Positions 1 to 7,450 of a stretch of DNA of 9,020 bases are shown in pieces. Numbering within the stretch: the first letter of the stretch is position 1; the number at the start of each line of letters is the position of its first letter. The position numbers were made by a program, and so were the translations under genes. The stretch covers positions 1 to 9,020 of the forward strand of contig CAZPCV010000043.1 of NCBI GenBank assembly GCA_964585245.1, read 5' to 3'. The notes under the pieces are model-generated. The model ran no database searches. It was not told the origin of the DNA and was given only the letters and a program-made list of their open reading frames with translations. The DNA comes from CAZEDL01 sp964585245 (lineage in GTDB: Bacteria; Patescibacteriota; Patescibacteriia; Magasanikbacterales; GWA2-37-8).

Positions 1-19
1 GTTTTAAAATGTCGTTCAT
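1..19 (-). CDS. Start of next head gene, probably major capsid protein (partial)
   Basis: An ATG at 19-17 opens a frame reading M-N-D-I-L-K to the window edge, 3 bases after the stop of the prohead protease. The leader (CTAAACTAATTT) is A/T-rich like the other leaders here. In HK97-type phages the gene after the protease is normally the major capsid protein, and that order is the only reason for the name. Six codons carry no family signal. Confidence 0.4.
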
Positions 20-22
20 AAA

Positions 23-652
23 TTAGTTTAGGTTGAATAATTGTTTAAAGAATGGCGACGGCTCTTTCTTTGCCTGTGCCCCGGATGTTTCATCCTCTGG
101 CCCAGTAGATTGTGCGGTCGCTGCTAACGCCATTTTGGTAGGCGTCTTGTTTAATTTTTCCGTTAAAACGGAAATTTCTTTTTCCTGAGATAAACTCAGG
201 TCGAGGAGTTTTCGAACGAATCCGACTACTGCCCCGGGCAAATCCGTAGTTTTTTCTTCCTGGTCAACGACCGCAATTTTAGCCTCAATCAATTCCGGTA
301 AGGCTTCGGCCGTTTTCTTAGAAAGCACTATGGTTTTTGCGCTTTCCTCCGACGTGGTTGGCTCATTCGGTTTCGCTTCGGCTTTCGGTTCCTCGCTCTT
401 TGGAGCTTCACCGCTATCCGCGGCCGGAGTCTCGCCGGCCTTTTCAGCTTCTTCCGAGGGAGCGCTACCCTCGCTAGTGGTTTCTTGGTTAGTGCCCACG
501 GCGGCCGGTTCATTCGTTTCCTTTTCCTCATCACTTCCGTTTTCAGTAGGCGGCGTAACCTCTGCCGCTGGTTTTGGTGTCTCTGGTGCTGGTGGTTGAT
601 TCTCAACTGGAGCTGTTGGGGTAGTTTGGTTTTCGTTATTTTTTTTGTGCAT
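23..652 (-). other. Possible nested scaffold protein from internal ATG of the protease gene
   Basis: Codon 178 of the protease gene is an ATG at 652-650, just where the protease domain ends and the acidic low-complexity tail begins. Starting there would give a 209-residue protein made only of tail and helical segment. The bases before it (CTAAAAATTTT) look like the A/T-rich leaders of the real starts in this window. Nested scaffold genes inside a protease gene are known from lambda (Nu3 within C). That it happens here is an inference, and the ATG may be only a methionine codon. Confidence 0.3.
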
Positions 653-1183
653 AAAATTTTTAGTTAAAACTTCGTTAAAGTAGGCTTTTACCGACTTAGC
701 TACGCTAAATAGGGCGTTGCCGTTTGCCGGAGTAGTGACGATAGAAATTTCTACAAGATCAAGCGATTTAATCACTCGCACGATGTCTGCGTCCCAAATA
801 CTATCTGTTTCAAAATTGAACGGGTTGCCATCTTCATGTTGCAAATCAGTTTCAAGCGGAATATAGCCGATACTCATAGCCCGCATACGTTCCTCTTGCA
901 CGTCCCGTTTTGTTTCTTCTTCCGAAACAATGGCTTTGATCCATAACCCTTTATCAGTGATTTTGGCTTCAATAATTTTCCCCGCTGGGCGATCAGGATC
1001 ATGGGAGCGCAAAAGTACCGGGTTTTTCATGAACATTGTGAGCGCTTTAGCAAAAGCGGACGGCTCGACAATATCGCGATAACGATCAATGTCGGGCGTC
1101 GACGCAAAGCCCTCAATAATTACATCGCCTTGTTCTTGAGTGACCGATTTAACGGCCATTTGAAAATGAAATGCTTTATGCAT
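23..1183 (-). CDS. HK97-family prohead protease with acidic scaffold-like tail
   Basis: This 386-residue protein combines a prohead maturation protease (peptidase U35/S78 type) with a long C-terminal extension. In this family the protease cleaves scaffold and capsid proteins inside the procapsid. Residues about 10-165 form the protease domain: EGFASTP near 24, the catalytic-type His61 in LLRSHDPDRPAGK, Ser104 in AMSIGY, and the conserved LDLVEISIVTTPANGNALF near 141-159. Residues about 180-285 are low-complexity and rich in Pro, Glu, Thr and Ala. Residues about 285-345 look helical and may act as an internal scaffold (delta-like) domain; that is inferred. Stand-alone proteases of this family are usually about 180-250 residues, so the tail is long. 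The ATG at 1183 lies 15 bases after the minor head gene. Codon 178 is an internal ATG that could start a separate scaffold product. Confidence 0.9.
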   Translation of the reverse strand: MHKAFHFQMAVKSVTQEQGDVIIEGFASTPDIDRYRDIVEPSAFAKALTMFMKNPVLLRSHDPDRPAGKIIEAKITDKGLWIKAIVSEEETKRDVQEERMRAMSIGYIPLETDLQHEDGNPFNFETDSIWDADIVRVIKSLDLVEISIVTTPANGNALFSVAKSVKAYFNEVLTKNFMHKKNNENQTTPTAPVENQPPAPETPKPAAEVTPPTENGSDEEKETNEPAAVGTNQETTSEGSAPSEEAEKAGETPAADSGEAPKSEEPKAEAKPNEPTTSEESAKTIVLSKKTAEALPELIEAKIAVVDQEEKTTDLPGAVVGFVRKLLDLSLSQEKEISVLTEKLNKTPTKMALAATAQSTGPEDETSGAQAKKEPSPFFKQLFNLN

Positions 1184-1198
1184 AATAGTTTTTTAAAA

Positions 1199-2065
1199 TT
1201 AGATTGGCTTATTTTGCGTGTCGACTTGTCGGTATCCGGTATCGCAACGGCAGCGCGGATTGCTTTCCCGGGGAGCGAACGAATCGCCACTTTTAAAATG
1301 TTCATCAATTCCGATCCAGCCCATTGATTCGTTTGCTTTGCACTCCTCAGTCACGCTACCGTCTTGAACTGTGATCCAATATTTTTGCAGTAGCGCCCCG
1401 GTTTCGGCTCGGTACTGATCTATCATTTCCTTGCTACCCACCCCGTAAGCATGGCCCACGTTGTTTGTGGCTATCAGTTCGGCCCTAGAGCGGCTAAATA
1501 CTCCAGCATCTCCTTGCTCTCTGATTTTGCGGGCGGTTTCTTGATAGCTGGCCCCGCTTTCGGCGGCATCGGTCAGCAGCTTAATAATTCGCTTCTTTGT
1601 TTCTCGCTTAATACTGCCACGAGCTTCCGATAAATGCAGGTCTTTCAGTTTAGACAGGTACTCGACTGCAGGTTGATTCACTAGGCTAAAATCAATGCCA
1701 GATGTACCCATGTCCATTTTTACGTATATGTTTTTTGCCCCTCGTTTGTAGCTTTGTTTTGATATGTTGATTATTTCGTCGGCAACTTCTTCATGAAACG
1801 GTAGGCGGTTTGCCAGGTCTTCTGCTTCTTCTTGGGCGGTCTTGCGTTCTAGGCGTTTGATCCCTTTCGTTGGTTGTAAAAACGGCAATTTTTCCGCTTC
1901 CGTTACTATCCATGCTAATTGCTGCTTAAAACGTCTTACTAGTCTATTTTCCAAACGTTTTTCGAATGTACGCCGGGCTTTGCTGTCGTTTTGTTTTAGC
2001 GCACCGGCTTTGTGTTCGATATAGGCTCTAGCTCTTGCGATTTTTTCCTGTGTTAGTGTTGCCAT
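1199..2065 (-). CDS. Phage minor head / head morphogenesis protein (Mu F, SPP1 gp7-like)
   Basis: This 288-residue protein belongs to the Mu F / SPP1 gp7 family, proteins present in a few copies in the procapsid and linked with the portal and DNA entry. The N-terminal 110 residues are helical and basic. The family-typical part is C-terminal: SRSRAELIATNNVGHAYG near 191-208, KYWITVQDGSVTEEC near 228-242, a GDSFAP stretch near 260-265 and the closing NPRCRC at 269-274. Cys242, Cys272 and Cys274 are the usual conserved cysteines; the common HPxCRC is NPRCRC here. The start at 2065 lies inside the portal gene, giving a 38-base overlap, and this order (portal, minor head, protease) is standard. 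Confidence 0.9.
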   Translation of the reverse strand: MATLTQEKIARARAYIEHKAGALKQNDSKARRTFEKRLENRLVRRFKQQLAWIVTEAEKLPFLQPTKGIKRLERKTAQEEAEDLANRLPFHEEVADEIINISKQSYKRGAKNIYVKMDMGTSGIDFSLVNQPAVEYLSKLKDLHLSEARGSIKRETKKRIIKLLTDAAESGASYQETARKIREQGDAGVFSRSRAELIATNNVGHAYGVGSKEMIDQYRAETGALLQKYWITVQDGSVTEECKANESMGWIGIDEHFKSGDSFAPRESNPRCRCDTGYRQVDTQNKPI

Positions 2066-3407
2066 ATAAATATCGTTCAGCGGTCCGCTCTACCATTTGT
2101 AAAGCTTTTTGAGCAGCTTGCTCATCGACGATCGCAGGTACCCCATTTGCCACTTCAATTCCTATGTCTTCAAGCGGTTTTACTCCAAGCCCGCCATAGA
2201 TAAGTGGTTTATCGACCCATTCGCCATACTCGTTTGCGTCATACGCTTCATAGCCACGCAGTTCCCGCACTTCATTGATGGTCAAAATACCAAGCTGTAA
2301 ATCTGATCGAGTGCTCGCCTCATCCCATTCCCGACTATCGAATTTTCGCGCATTGAATACGAGCCTGATTTTTGTTATTCCGATAGCTGGGAGCAGCTGT
2401 TTATTTATAAATTCTTGTAGACTTTCTTGCAGAGGGATAATTGTTCCCTCCCAAAATTTCTGCGTCTGTTCCTGGCCGTTGGCATAATTAACCTGATCGG
2501 TATAGTTGAGAATAGATTTTGGCACACCAAAAACAGCGCAGACTTTTTCAGTAGTGAAGCGGCGCAAAACATTAAACTCCATGTCTTTTTGAGAAATGGC
2601 AAGCTGCTTGATTTCCTTGACTCCTTTAAGGGCGATTGATTTGTGGCGGTTTTCAGAACCTTTAAGCTGCTTTCGTATCATGTCCACCGCTTCGCGCTGC
2701 TGATCTTCATTTAAATTCTCGTCGAGAATATATTGCGCGGCAGGCTGAGCGTCGTTTTCAAAAAATGCGTAATTACTTACGAGCGCGGCCAGGTCAGTGC
2801 GAATATCCCAAATCACCGGCTCTAGTGGAGACAGGCCAAAAACAGGACTGTTCGGGTCCCGTTGAATCTTAAAGTGTAATATTTCGTCAGGTTGGAACTC
2901 CTGGGTCTCGGCTTTGACTTTCTGTACCCAGCGAAGAATAGTTCCGTATTGATCAGTTACTACCGATAGCGTGCGCGGATCGACTTGCTGAACCCCCAAA
3001 AATTGACCATTGCCCGCAGATTTTTGCAGCAATAAATAAGCGTTCCCAGCAATATGGGAATCTTGAATCAGATCGCTTTTAAGTCTGCGGAAGGTTTTGT
3101 TAGCCGTTAAAATGCTTTCGGCCTTTCGAACTTCTTGGAGATCGGGATCTTTGCTTGAATCAATGGCGTTTTCCCAAACATACCCGGCAGAGCCAGTGTT
3201 CTCGCACAGTTCCCTAATACAAGCAAAAATATCACCATGATTCCTCCATACAGTAAAAAAACTGTCGGTGCTTATTCTTGCTCCCGTCAGAGATACGCTG
3301 TTTATTGGCTGTGATATTTCACTTCCAAAAACATTATTGGTAGGTTGCGGGGCCAATAAGCCGCTCGCTTTACCTAGTAAAAACGCAAATCGCGCTCTAA
3401 TTGTCAT
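2028..3407 (-). CDS. HK97-family portal protein
   Basis: This 459-residue protein is the portal, the dodecameric ring at one capsid vertex through which DNA is packaged and ejected and to which terminase docks. Its length is typical for the HK97/PBSX portal family. Recognisable segments are HIAGNAYLLLQ near 118-128, QVDPRTLSVV near 141-150, DEILHFKIQ near 174-182, FGLSPLEPV at 190-198, the helical stretch ending in VFGVPKSIL at 292-300, and GILTINEVRELRGYE near 373-387. The C-terminal 60 residues are polar and variable. The ATG at 3407 lies 6 bases after the large terminase stop and has no Shine-Dalgarno sequence. The gene ends in TAG and overlaps the minor head gene in another frame. Confidence 0.95.
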   Translation of the reverse strand: MTIRARFAFLLGKASGLLAPQPTNNVFGSEISQPINSVSLTGARISTDSFFTVWRNHGDIFACIRELCENTGSAGYVWENAIDSSKDPDLQEVRKAESILTANKTFRRLKSDLIQDSHIAGNAYLLLQKSAGNGQFLGVQQVDPRTLSVVTDQYGTILRWVQKVKAETQEFQPDEILHFKIQRDPNSPVFGLSPLEPVIWDIRTDLAALVSNYAFFENDAQPAAQYILDENLNEDQQREAVDMIRKQLKGSENRHKSIALKGVKEIKQLAISQKDMEFNVLRRFTTEKVCAVFGVPKSILNYTDQVNYANGQEQTQKFWEGTIIPLQESLQEFINKQLLPAIGITKIRLVFNARKFDSREWDEASTRSDLQLGILTINEVRELRGYEAYDANEYGEWVDKPLIYGGLGVKPLEDIGIEVANGVPAIVDEQAAQKALQMVERTAERYLYGNTNTGKNRKS

Positions 3408-3413
3408 ACGAAT

Positions 3414-4991
3414 TTAATCCAAGTTAAACACCGCAAAGGATGTTCTTGGCATTCGTGCGACTTTAAGCGCGATCGCAGATGCTAGAATTGTATCATCTTT
3501 TTTGCCACTCTTGGCTTGCCGTTTTCCTGTCTCGTCAGTTATGAACGTCGTTATTTGCCCCTTTAGTATAGCAGAATTTATTTTTACTGTCTTGTTTAAG
3601 ACAAGATCCTCGAACTGATCAAGGATAACATCGCGCGTATCACTGCGTTGTTCCCACCCTAATTTCTTTGTTTTTCTGTTTAACTTTTCATCGAAAATAA
3701 CCATGCAAAATATGTTAGGATAGCGCAAATCTACCAAGCGCTGGATCACTGTGTGACCATGATTATTTCGTTCGGGAACGGCCAGAGCAGTATTAAAAAA
3801 TCGACCGAGTTTATCCACAAGCGTTCCGAATTCTACCGGGGTAATTTCATCACTGGTAAACTCTGCAACCTGCTCCAAAGTAACACGGTCATACACTTCT
3901 GCGACGCTATCATCCCTTTTCGCTCCCTCGGCCGGATCTGCACCGAGAATATATTGCCGTCCTGGTTTTGGCTCTTGCCATAATTGGACGTTATATGTTT
4001 TCTTTCGCATTTTCCCGCTCGACGGGTCGCGGCTCTCAATCTGAATAGGCATCTGGCGCATCGGTTCTTTTGTAGCCATGCCCTGTACCGCTTCCTCATC
4101 AAACGCAAGATTGCCAGCAAACAAGAATGCGTCCTCGACGAATGTCGGGAACTCTTGATTCATCAGCTTTTTTTGTTCTGCCTTTTTCCGTCTCCACCAA
4201 TAGAGCTGTGAGTCGTTTAAAATAACGCCATACTGTTTGAAAACCTTAGCTTTGAGTTCGTTTTCTTCTTTGGTTGGTTTAAAGTCTTCGGGTGGGCGTA
4301 AAGTATTTTTTGTTTCTAAGAACCAGGGGAAAAAACGAGCAGTATACCCATTCTTGCCCATCATTGCCTCGTCATAACCCTCCTGGAAATAATCGCCGAC
4401 GCCGTTTGCGGTGCTCTCGATAGTAATATTTGTGCCGTATTCTACGTTCGGGACAGACGCCAAGGAAGCGCGTATCTTGTCTTGATCGCGGATGTGAGCA
4501 GCTTCACTAATATGCAGGTTATTTGGCGTGCCGCCGCGGACGTCAAGGGCAACATAGATAGTTGAATTTATCCCCTCAAAAACAAGCTCGTTTTTGTTAT
4601 CGTATAGGGCTTTTGGTTTGTGCCACTCTCGCCCGTTTTCCAACACAAAGATATTGGGGCATTTGTCATAGGCGAGCTTTACGATACGGAATAGTTTTTG
4701 AACGTCGTCTTTTTTGTGGGCGATAATTCCGCTATTGGTATTTGGAACCATTATCGTATCGTCTAGGTACACGATGAGCCAAAAAGTTGAAACGCCTTGC
4801 TTACGCCCTTTGAGATCAAACTCTCTTATTCCTCGAAAACCTTTTTTACTCGCTTCGTTAAACAAAATTGTCTGCGTGCAATTAAATTTTAAATTGACCA
4901 GCTTTTTATGCTCGTCTCGGATTTTATAAAAGCGCTGCAGCCGCCATCCTCGATTCAGAAAAGTATCCTTGTCATGCCTTGTTACTTGCAT
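3414..4991 (-). CDS. terL: Terminase large subunit (packaging ATPase and nuclease)
   Basis: This 525-residue protein is the DNA-packaging motor: an N-terminal ATPase that translocates DNA and a C-terminal RNase H-fold nuclease that cuts concatemers. A Walker A-like GRKQGVST is at 62-69. The Walker B-type segment is NLHISEAAH at 158-166, with the catalytic Glu but a Ser in place of the usual Asp before it, a form seen in several terminase groups. The coupling motif IESTANG is at 191-197. In the nuclease half, acidic residues lie in GADPAEG (Asp352), VPERNNHG (Glu407) and KKDDTILA (Asp499/Asp500). The length is normal and nothing is disrupted. The start at 4991 is 1 base after the small subunit stop, which suggests translational coupling. 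Confidence 0.95.
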   Translation of the reverse strand: MQVTRHDKDTFLNRGWRLQRFYKIRDEHKKLVNLKFNCTQTILFNEASKKGFRGIREFDLKGRKQGVSTFWLIVYLDDTIMVPNTNSGIIAHKKDDVQKLFRIVKLAYDKCPNIFVLENGREWHKPKALYDNKNELVFEGINSTIYVALDVRGGTPNNLHISEAAHIRDQDKIRASLASVPNVEYGTNITIESTANGVGDYFQEGYDEAMMGKNGYTARFFPWFLETKNTLRPPEDFKPTKEENELKAKVFKQYGVILNDSQLYWWRRKKAEQKKLMNQEFPTFVEDAFLFAGNLAFDEEAVQGMATKEPMRQMPIQIESRDPSSGKMRKKTYNVQLWQEPKPGRQYILGADPAEGAKRDDSVAEVYDRVTLEQVAEFTSDEITPVEFGTLVDKLGRFFNTALAVPERNNHGHTVIQRLVDLRYPNIFCMVIFDEKLNRKTKKLGWEQRSDTRDVILDQFEDLVLNKTVKINSAILKGQITTFITDETGKRQAKSGKKDDTILASAIALKVARMPRTSFAVFNLD

Positions 4992-4992
4992 A

Positions 4993-5577
4993 TTAGTGCT
5001 GGGGTACTTGTTCCGTCTCGTTTGTTAAAGGCTGTTCGATGTCTTCTTCGTCTTCGACTACTTCATATTTCCCCTCCTCTAGGTCCTCCAGGTCTTTAGC
5101 GGAAAGTTTTTGCTCTGTCTCTGCAACAACTTTCATATCGGCAAACTCGGCCTTGCGTTTGCGCTTGATATACTCCCATGAATCAGGGACGCTTTTTTTA
5201 ACCGTTAGCGCAGTTGCCAGATTGGCCCGCGCGGCAATAACAAGATTTTCCTTCCATTCTTCTTTCTGCTCCAAAAAATCGGGGTTTTCTTTGCAGTAAT
5301 TATAAAGAGTCTGTAAAGCAATACCCGCATAAATACACGCCTCTCTGTCTGAACAACCAATATTGAACGCTTGGGCTAAATTTTGTAGCACCTGCTTCGT
5401 CATAACCGTTGGTCTACCCCGCTTGTCACGCTTGATATATGGGTCATGCCCCGGCTCTTGTTCGTCCCAGGCTCCCCCCGGCGCGGAACCAAGAAGCGCC
5501 AGCGCTTGCTGACGTTCTTCTTTGGTTAAAACCTGACCAGTAACGGCTTCTTTTGGCTTTTTGTCTTTATCGTCCAT
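4993..5577 (-). CDS. terS: Terminase small subunit
   Basis: This 194-residue protein is the likely DNA-recognition subunit of terminase, which selects the packaging site and stimulates the large subunit. A basic segment (KRDKRGRPTVMTKQ near 49-62) is followed by a predicted helix-turn-helix: LQNLAQAFNIGCSDREAC, then AGIALQTLYNYCKENPDF, near 64-100. A helical region that would suit oligomerisation follows (EEWKENLVIAARANLATAL). The C-terminal 45 residues are strongly acidic (ELEE- and EDEED-like runs), as often in small terminases. The position directly before terL is the strongest support. The ATG at 5577 has an A/T-rich leader and lies 4 bases after the previous gene. Confidence 0.85.
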   Translation of the reverse strand: MDDKDKKPKEAVTGQVLTKEERQQALALLGSAPGGAWDEQEPGHDPYIKRDKRGRPTVMTKQVLQNLAQAFNIGCSDREACIYAGIALQTLYNYCKENPDFLEQKEEWKENLVIAARANLATALTVKKSVPDSWEYIKRKRKAEFADMKVVAETEQKLSAKDLEDLEEGKYEVVEDEEDIEQPLTNETEQVPQH

Positions 5578-5581
5578 ATAT

Positions 5582-5800
5582 TTAGATTTTTAGCCCAGCG
5601 GTAGGATTATTGATAAGGATGTCTACACGCTGCTCGATTGATTTTAAATTTTTCTTCCGCGGCGGGCAGGCTTTGCCTTTGTTCCAGGGCTCCCTTTTAA
5701 CTTCGATTCGCTCCTGTCCGCAGAGCGGGCAAAATTTGACTGTGTCGGTGTTATACTTGGCCCGGCAATCCTGGCAAATTTTGTACCAGGGTTTATCCAT
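5582..5800 (-). CDS. Zinc-ribbon miniprotein, 72 residues
   Basis: A small basic protein with two CxxC knuckles (C9/C12 and C24/C27, in ICQDCRAKY and KFCPLCGQE), the layout of a zinc ribbon that binds one zinc ion. A basic stretch with EPWNKGKACPPRKK follows, and the tail is short and hydrophobic. It lies 4 bases from both neighbours, between a hypothetical gene and terS, so it is probably translated in the same operon. Proteins of this size and shape are common next to phage terminase and HNH genes and are guessed to bind nucleic acid, but there is no catalytic motif. Its function is unknown. Confidence 0.8.
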   Translation of the reverse strand: MDKPWYKICQDCRAKYNTDTVKFCPLCGQERIEVKREPWNKGKACPPRKKNLKSIEQRVDILINNPTAGLKI

Positions 5801-5804
5801 AGTG

Positions 5805-6236
5805 TTATGGTTTAGGGAAGTGATGAAGCGATAATATAGTTGATCCTTGGGGCGTTTTTCTTTCTTCTATAGTGTCCTTTGAATTTAAAGCCGCTATTTC
5901 ATGGTCAAAAATTTCTATTTGTTTATTTTTCTTTCGATTACACATCGCTGCAACTAATAAAAACATCCCTCTTTTTGCTCGTTTCCGCTCCTCGGCTGCG
6001 GCGGTGAGGCGGGCGGTGGTGAGTTCTTGACGGATGAAATTTTTAATGTCTGCTGGGGTTGCGTATGTTATTTCCTTACTTCCTATCCTAAACTCTCCTT
6101 GAGAATTAAATTTTTCGTCAAACATCTCCTTCCAACTCTCAGGTTCTTGGGGGAAAGATTCATAATGCCAAGGTTGCGGCGGGAGCCCATATTCAGGACA
6201 AATACATTTCTTCTCTTGTGGGGTTTGAGAGGTCAT
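5805..6236 (-). CDS. Hypothetical protein of a type resembling CPR small proteins, 143 residues
   Basis: I do not recognise a function. An N-terminal stretch with KCICPEYGLPP leads into SWKEMFDEKFNSQGEF near 34-49, then PADIKNFIRQELTTARLT near 61-78 and a charged helix (AAAEERKRAKRG). The pairing of a W-K/E-x-x-F-D-x-x-F segment with a later I-K-x-F-I-R-x-x-L segment is one I associate with very abundant hypothetical proteins of Patescibacteria and their phages; this is recall, not a search result. A hydrophobic patch near 90-97 (MFLLVAAM) is too short for a clear membrane span. The start at 6236 is 3 bases after the membrane miniprotein's stop. Confidence 0.75.
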   Translation of the reverse strand: MTSQTPQEKKCICPEYGLPPQPWHYESFPQEPESWKEMFDEKFNSQGEFRIGSKEITYATPADIKNFIRQELTTARLTAAAEERKRAKRGMFLLVAAMCNRKKNKQIEIFDHEIAALNSKDTIEERKTPQGSTILSLHHFPKP

Positions 6237-6239
6237 AAA

Positions 6240-6407
6240 TTAAAAATAATTATTTGAGTTATTGTTTCCGCTACTTCCACCACTAGCCAAGGCACAAACG
6301 ATTATAACAATCATCAATAATCCACCTAAAAATCCAAAACCTACTATTGCTAGAATTGCATTATCTGATATGCCCGTTTCATTTGCGGTAGTTGTACTTG
6401 ATGTCAT
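6240..6407 (-). CDS. Single-span membrane miniprotein, possible holin
   Basis: This 55-residue frame starts at ATG 6407-6405 and ends at TAA 6242-6240. A polar Thr/Ser-rich N-terminus (MTSSTTTANETG) is followed by one hydrophobic segment at about 18-41 (ILAIVGFGFLGG, then LLMIVIIVCALA), and then a Gly/Ser/Asn tail without charges. Its start overlaps the stop of the preceding 54-residue gene as ATGA, which supports translation by coupling. Small one-span proteins near a phage cell-wall gene are candidates for holins or spanin-like factors. The uncharged C-terminus is unlike many holins, so the role stays open. Confidence 0.65.
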   Translation of the reverse strand: MTSSTTTANETGISDNAILAIVGFGFLGGLLMIVIIVCALASGGSSGNNNSNNYF

Positions 6408-6568
6408 AAAACTATTTTTTTGAATTGTTTAGCCCATTTTTTAAGGCGAGTGATTAAAGGTTCCCGAGACATAAAAATTATAGTTTTACATTTCGGGCAC
6501 TCGATAGAAAAAAGCGGATCTGGTTCATAGGCCCAAGTTCCAGTTGTTATTTTTTGTGGCTGTTTCAT
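6404..6568 (-). CDS. One-CxxC miniprotein, 54 residues
   Basis: The frame runs from ATG 6568-6566 to TGA 6406-6404, and its stop overlaps the start of the membrane miniprotein (ATGA). A single CPKC knuckle sits at 24-27 in SIECPKCKT, followed by a basic helix (LITRLKKWAKQFKK). One CxxC is half of a zinc ribbon, so it may bind zinc as a dimer or be a degraded ribbon. The leader ATAACTAT before its ATG is identical to that of the gene starting at 8375. It lies 7 bases downstream of the lipoprotein gene. Function unknown. Confidence 0.6.
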   Translation of the reverse strand: MKQPQKITTGTWAYEPDPLFSIECPKCKTIIFMSREPLITRLKKWAKQFKKIVL

Positions 6569-6575
6569 ATAGTTA

Positions 6576-7037
6576 TCACTTAGAATTCGGTTTTTTAATT
6601 TCGGTAACGCTTACTTTAATTAAGCCTGTTTTGAGCGGGGCCAGCTTTTTGAACGCTGCCGAGGATAAGTCGATAAGGCGCGGCGGGCAAGTATCCCGCT
6701 TTCTTTTGTCGCACCGCTCTGGTCCGTAGTCATTCACCCGCACATCGACGCACAGGGGCGGCCATGCGGCAAATTGCACGTTGCAGACTCTCAGCATGGT
6801 TCCGCGGGCAAAGTCTCGGCTAGCGGCCGTATAATTCGTTTGGGAATAGTTCGGTTGCCCTTTTAAGTCGTAGTCATACCAGGCAGCTAGTCCGGTCATA
6901 ATGCGTTCTAGCTTTATCTCGGATGTAGTGTTTTGCGCCGTGGTCGGTGTCGAGGCGGCAGCTTCCGGGCGGCAGGCAACAATGCCGAGACATAGAACCA
7001 GTAGGGCGAAAAGCGCAATAATGTGCTTAATAGCCAT
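6576..7037 (-). CDS. Lipoprotein with RlpA-like double-psi beta-barrel domain
   Basis: This 153-residue protein has a lipoprotein signal: MAIKHIIALF, then a hydrophobic core and the lipobox IVAC with Cys22 as the expected lipidated residue. A Thr/Ser/Ala linker follows, then a double-psi beta-barrel at about 48-147. Its RlpA-type motifs are GLAAWYDYD near 49-57, TAASRDFARGTMLRV near 70-84, VRVNDYGP at 99-106 (Asp103 at the position of the conserved acidic residue) and RLIDLSSAAFKKL at 120-132. RlpA of Pseudomonas is a lytic transglycosylase acting on peptidoglycan lacking stem peptides; other family members may only bind the wall. The His often found after TAA is Ser here. Cys85, Cys96, Cys109 and Cys117 could form two disulfides. 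In a phage it could be a wall-lysis or host-envelope-modifying protein; which one is inference. Confidence 0.85.
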   Translation of the reverse strand: MAIKHIIALFALLVLCLGIVACRPEAAASTPTTAQNTTSEIKLERIMTGLAAWYDYDLKGQPNYSQTNYTAASRDFARGTMLRVCNVQFAAWPPLCVDVRVNDYGPERCDKRKRDTCPPRLIDLSSAAFKKLAPLKTGLIKVSVTEIKKPNSK

Positions 7038-7042
7038 ATTTT

Positions 7043-7450
7043 TTAATAGTTAATAGTTACATCTACCCTCCCCTGTCCGGTGGGTGTCGGGTTAAAGTCG
7101 AAACTCCCGGCCAGGGTTTTATCATTCGCGAATAGGGCGTCGGCGATACTGCCAAAAACATTTTCAGGATCAGGGTGGCGAAGATCTTTCCAGCAGATCA
7201 TTAGCGTCATCAGTGCCTTTTTGCCCTTTGGAATAATTAGTGGCTTGCCGGTCATTAAAACGTTTGTGTCGTAGATTTGCCGATGTAGGGGCTGCAAACG
7301 ATCCATAAATGCCTTCTGTACGTAAAACTTCCATTCTGCGTATCGTTTAGCCTTTGGTGTCCATTGTTGCCGTCCTGTCATTTTTAGCTTAGGAATAGGA
7401 TTTCCGAGAGGATCTTCCTGTGTTCCGAAAATAGAAAATTGAAAAGTCAT
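7043..7450 (-). CDS. rusA: RusA-family Holliday junction resolvase
   Basis: This 135-residue protein matches the RusA fold, a dimeric metal-dependent nuclease that resolves Holliday junctions and branched replication products before packaging. The N-terminal GNPIPKLKMTG near 16-26 resembles the family's nucleic-acid-binding start. The active-site region is RHPDPENVFGSIADALFAND at 91-110. Asp94 and Glu96 take the places of the two aspartates of the family's DxDN motif, and Asp104 and Asp110 match the later acidic positions. Against E. coli RusA, the lysine four residues after the DxDN Asp appears to be Gly100, and the late DD pair is ND. Its start overlaps the stop of the upstream zinc-ribbon gene as ATGA, so the two are probably co-translated. 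Confidence 0.9.
   Translation of the reverse strand: MTFQFSIFGTQEDPLGNPIPKLKMTGRQQWTPKAKRYAEWKFYVQKAFMDRLQPLHRQIYDTNVLMTGKPLIIPKGKKALMTLMICWKDLRHPDPENVFGSIADALFANDKTLAGSFDFNPTPTGQGRVDVTINY

Noticed and set aside
328..606. A basic 92-residue frame on the minus strand inside the protease tail, reachable by a -1 slip at the run of eight A (639-646).
   Set aside because: It is the out-of-frame reading of Pro/Ala/Glu/Thr-rich codons, which yields Arg, Lys and Gln runs. The main frame is intact and no family requires a slip here.
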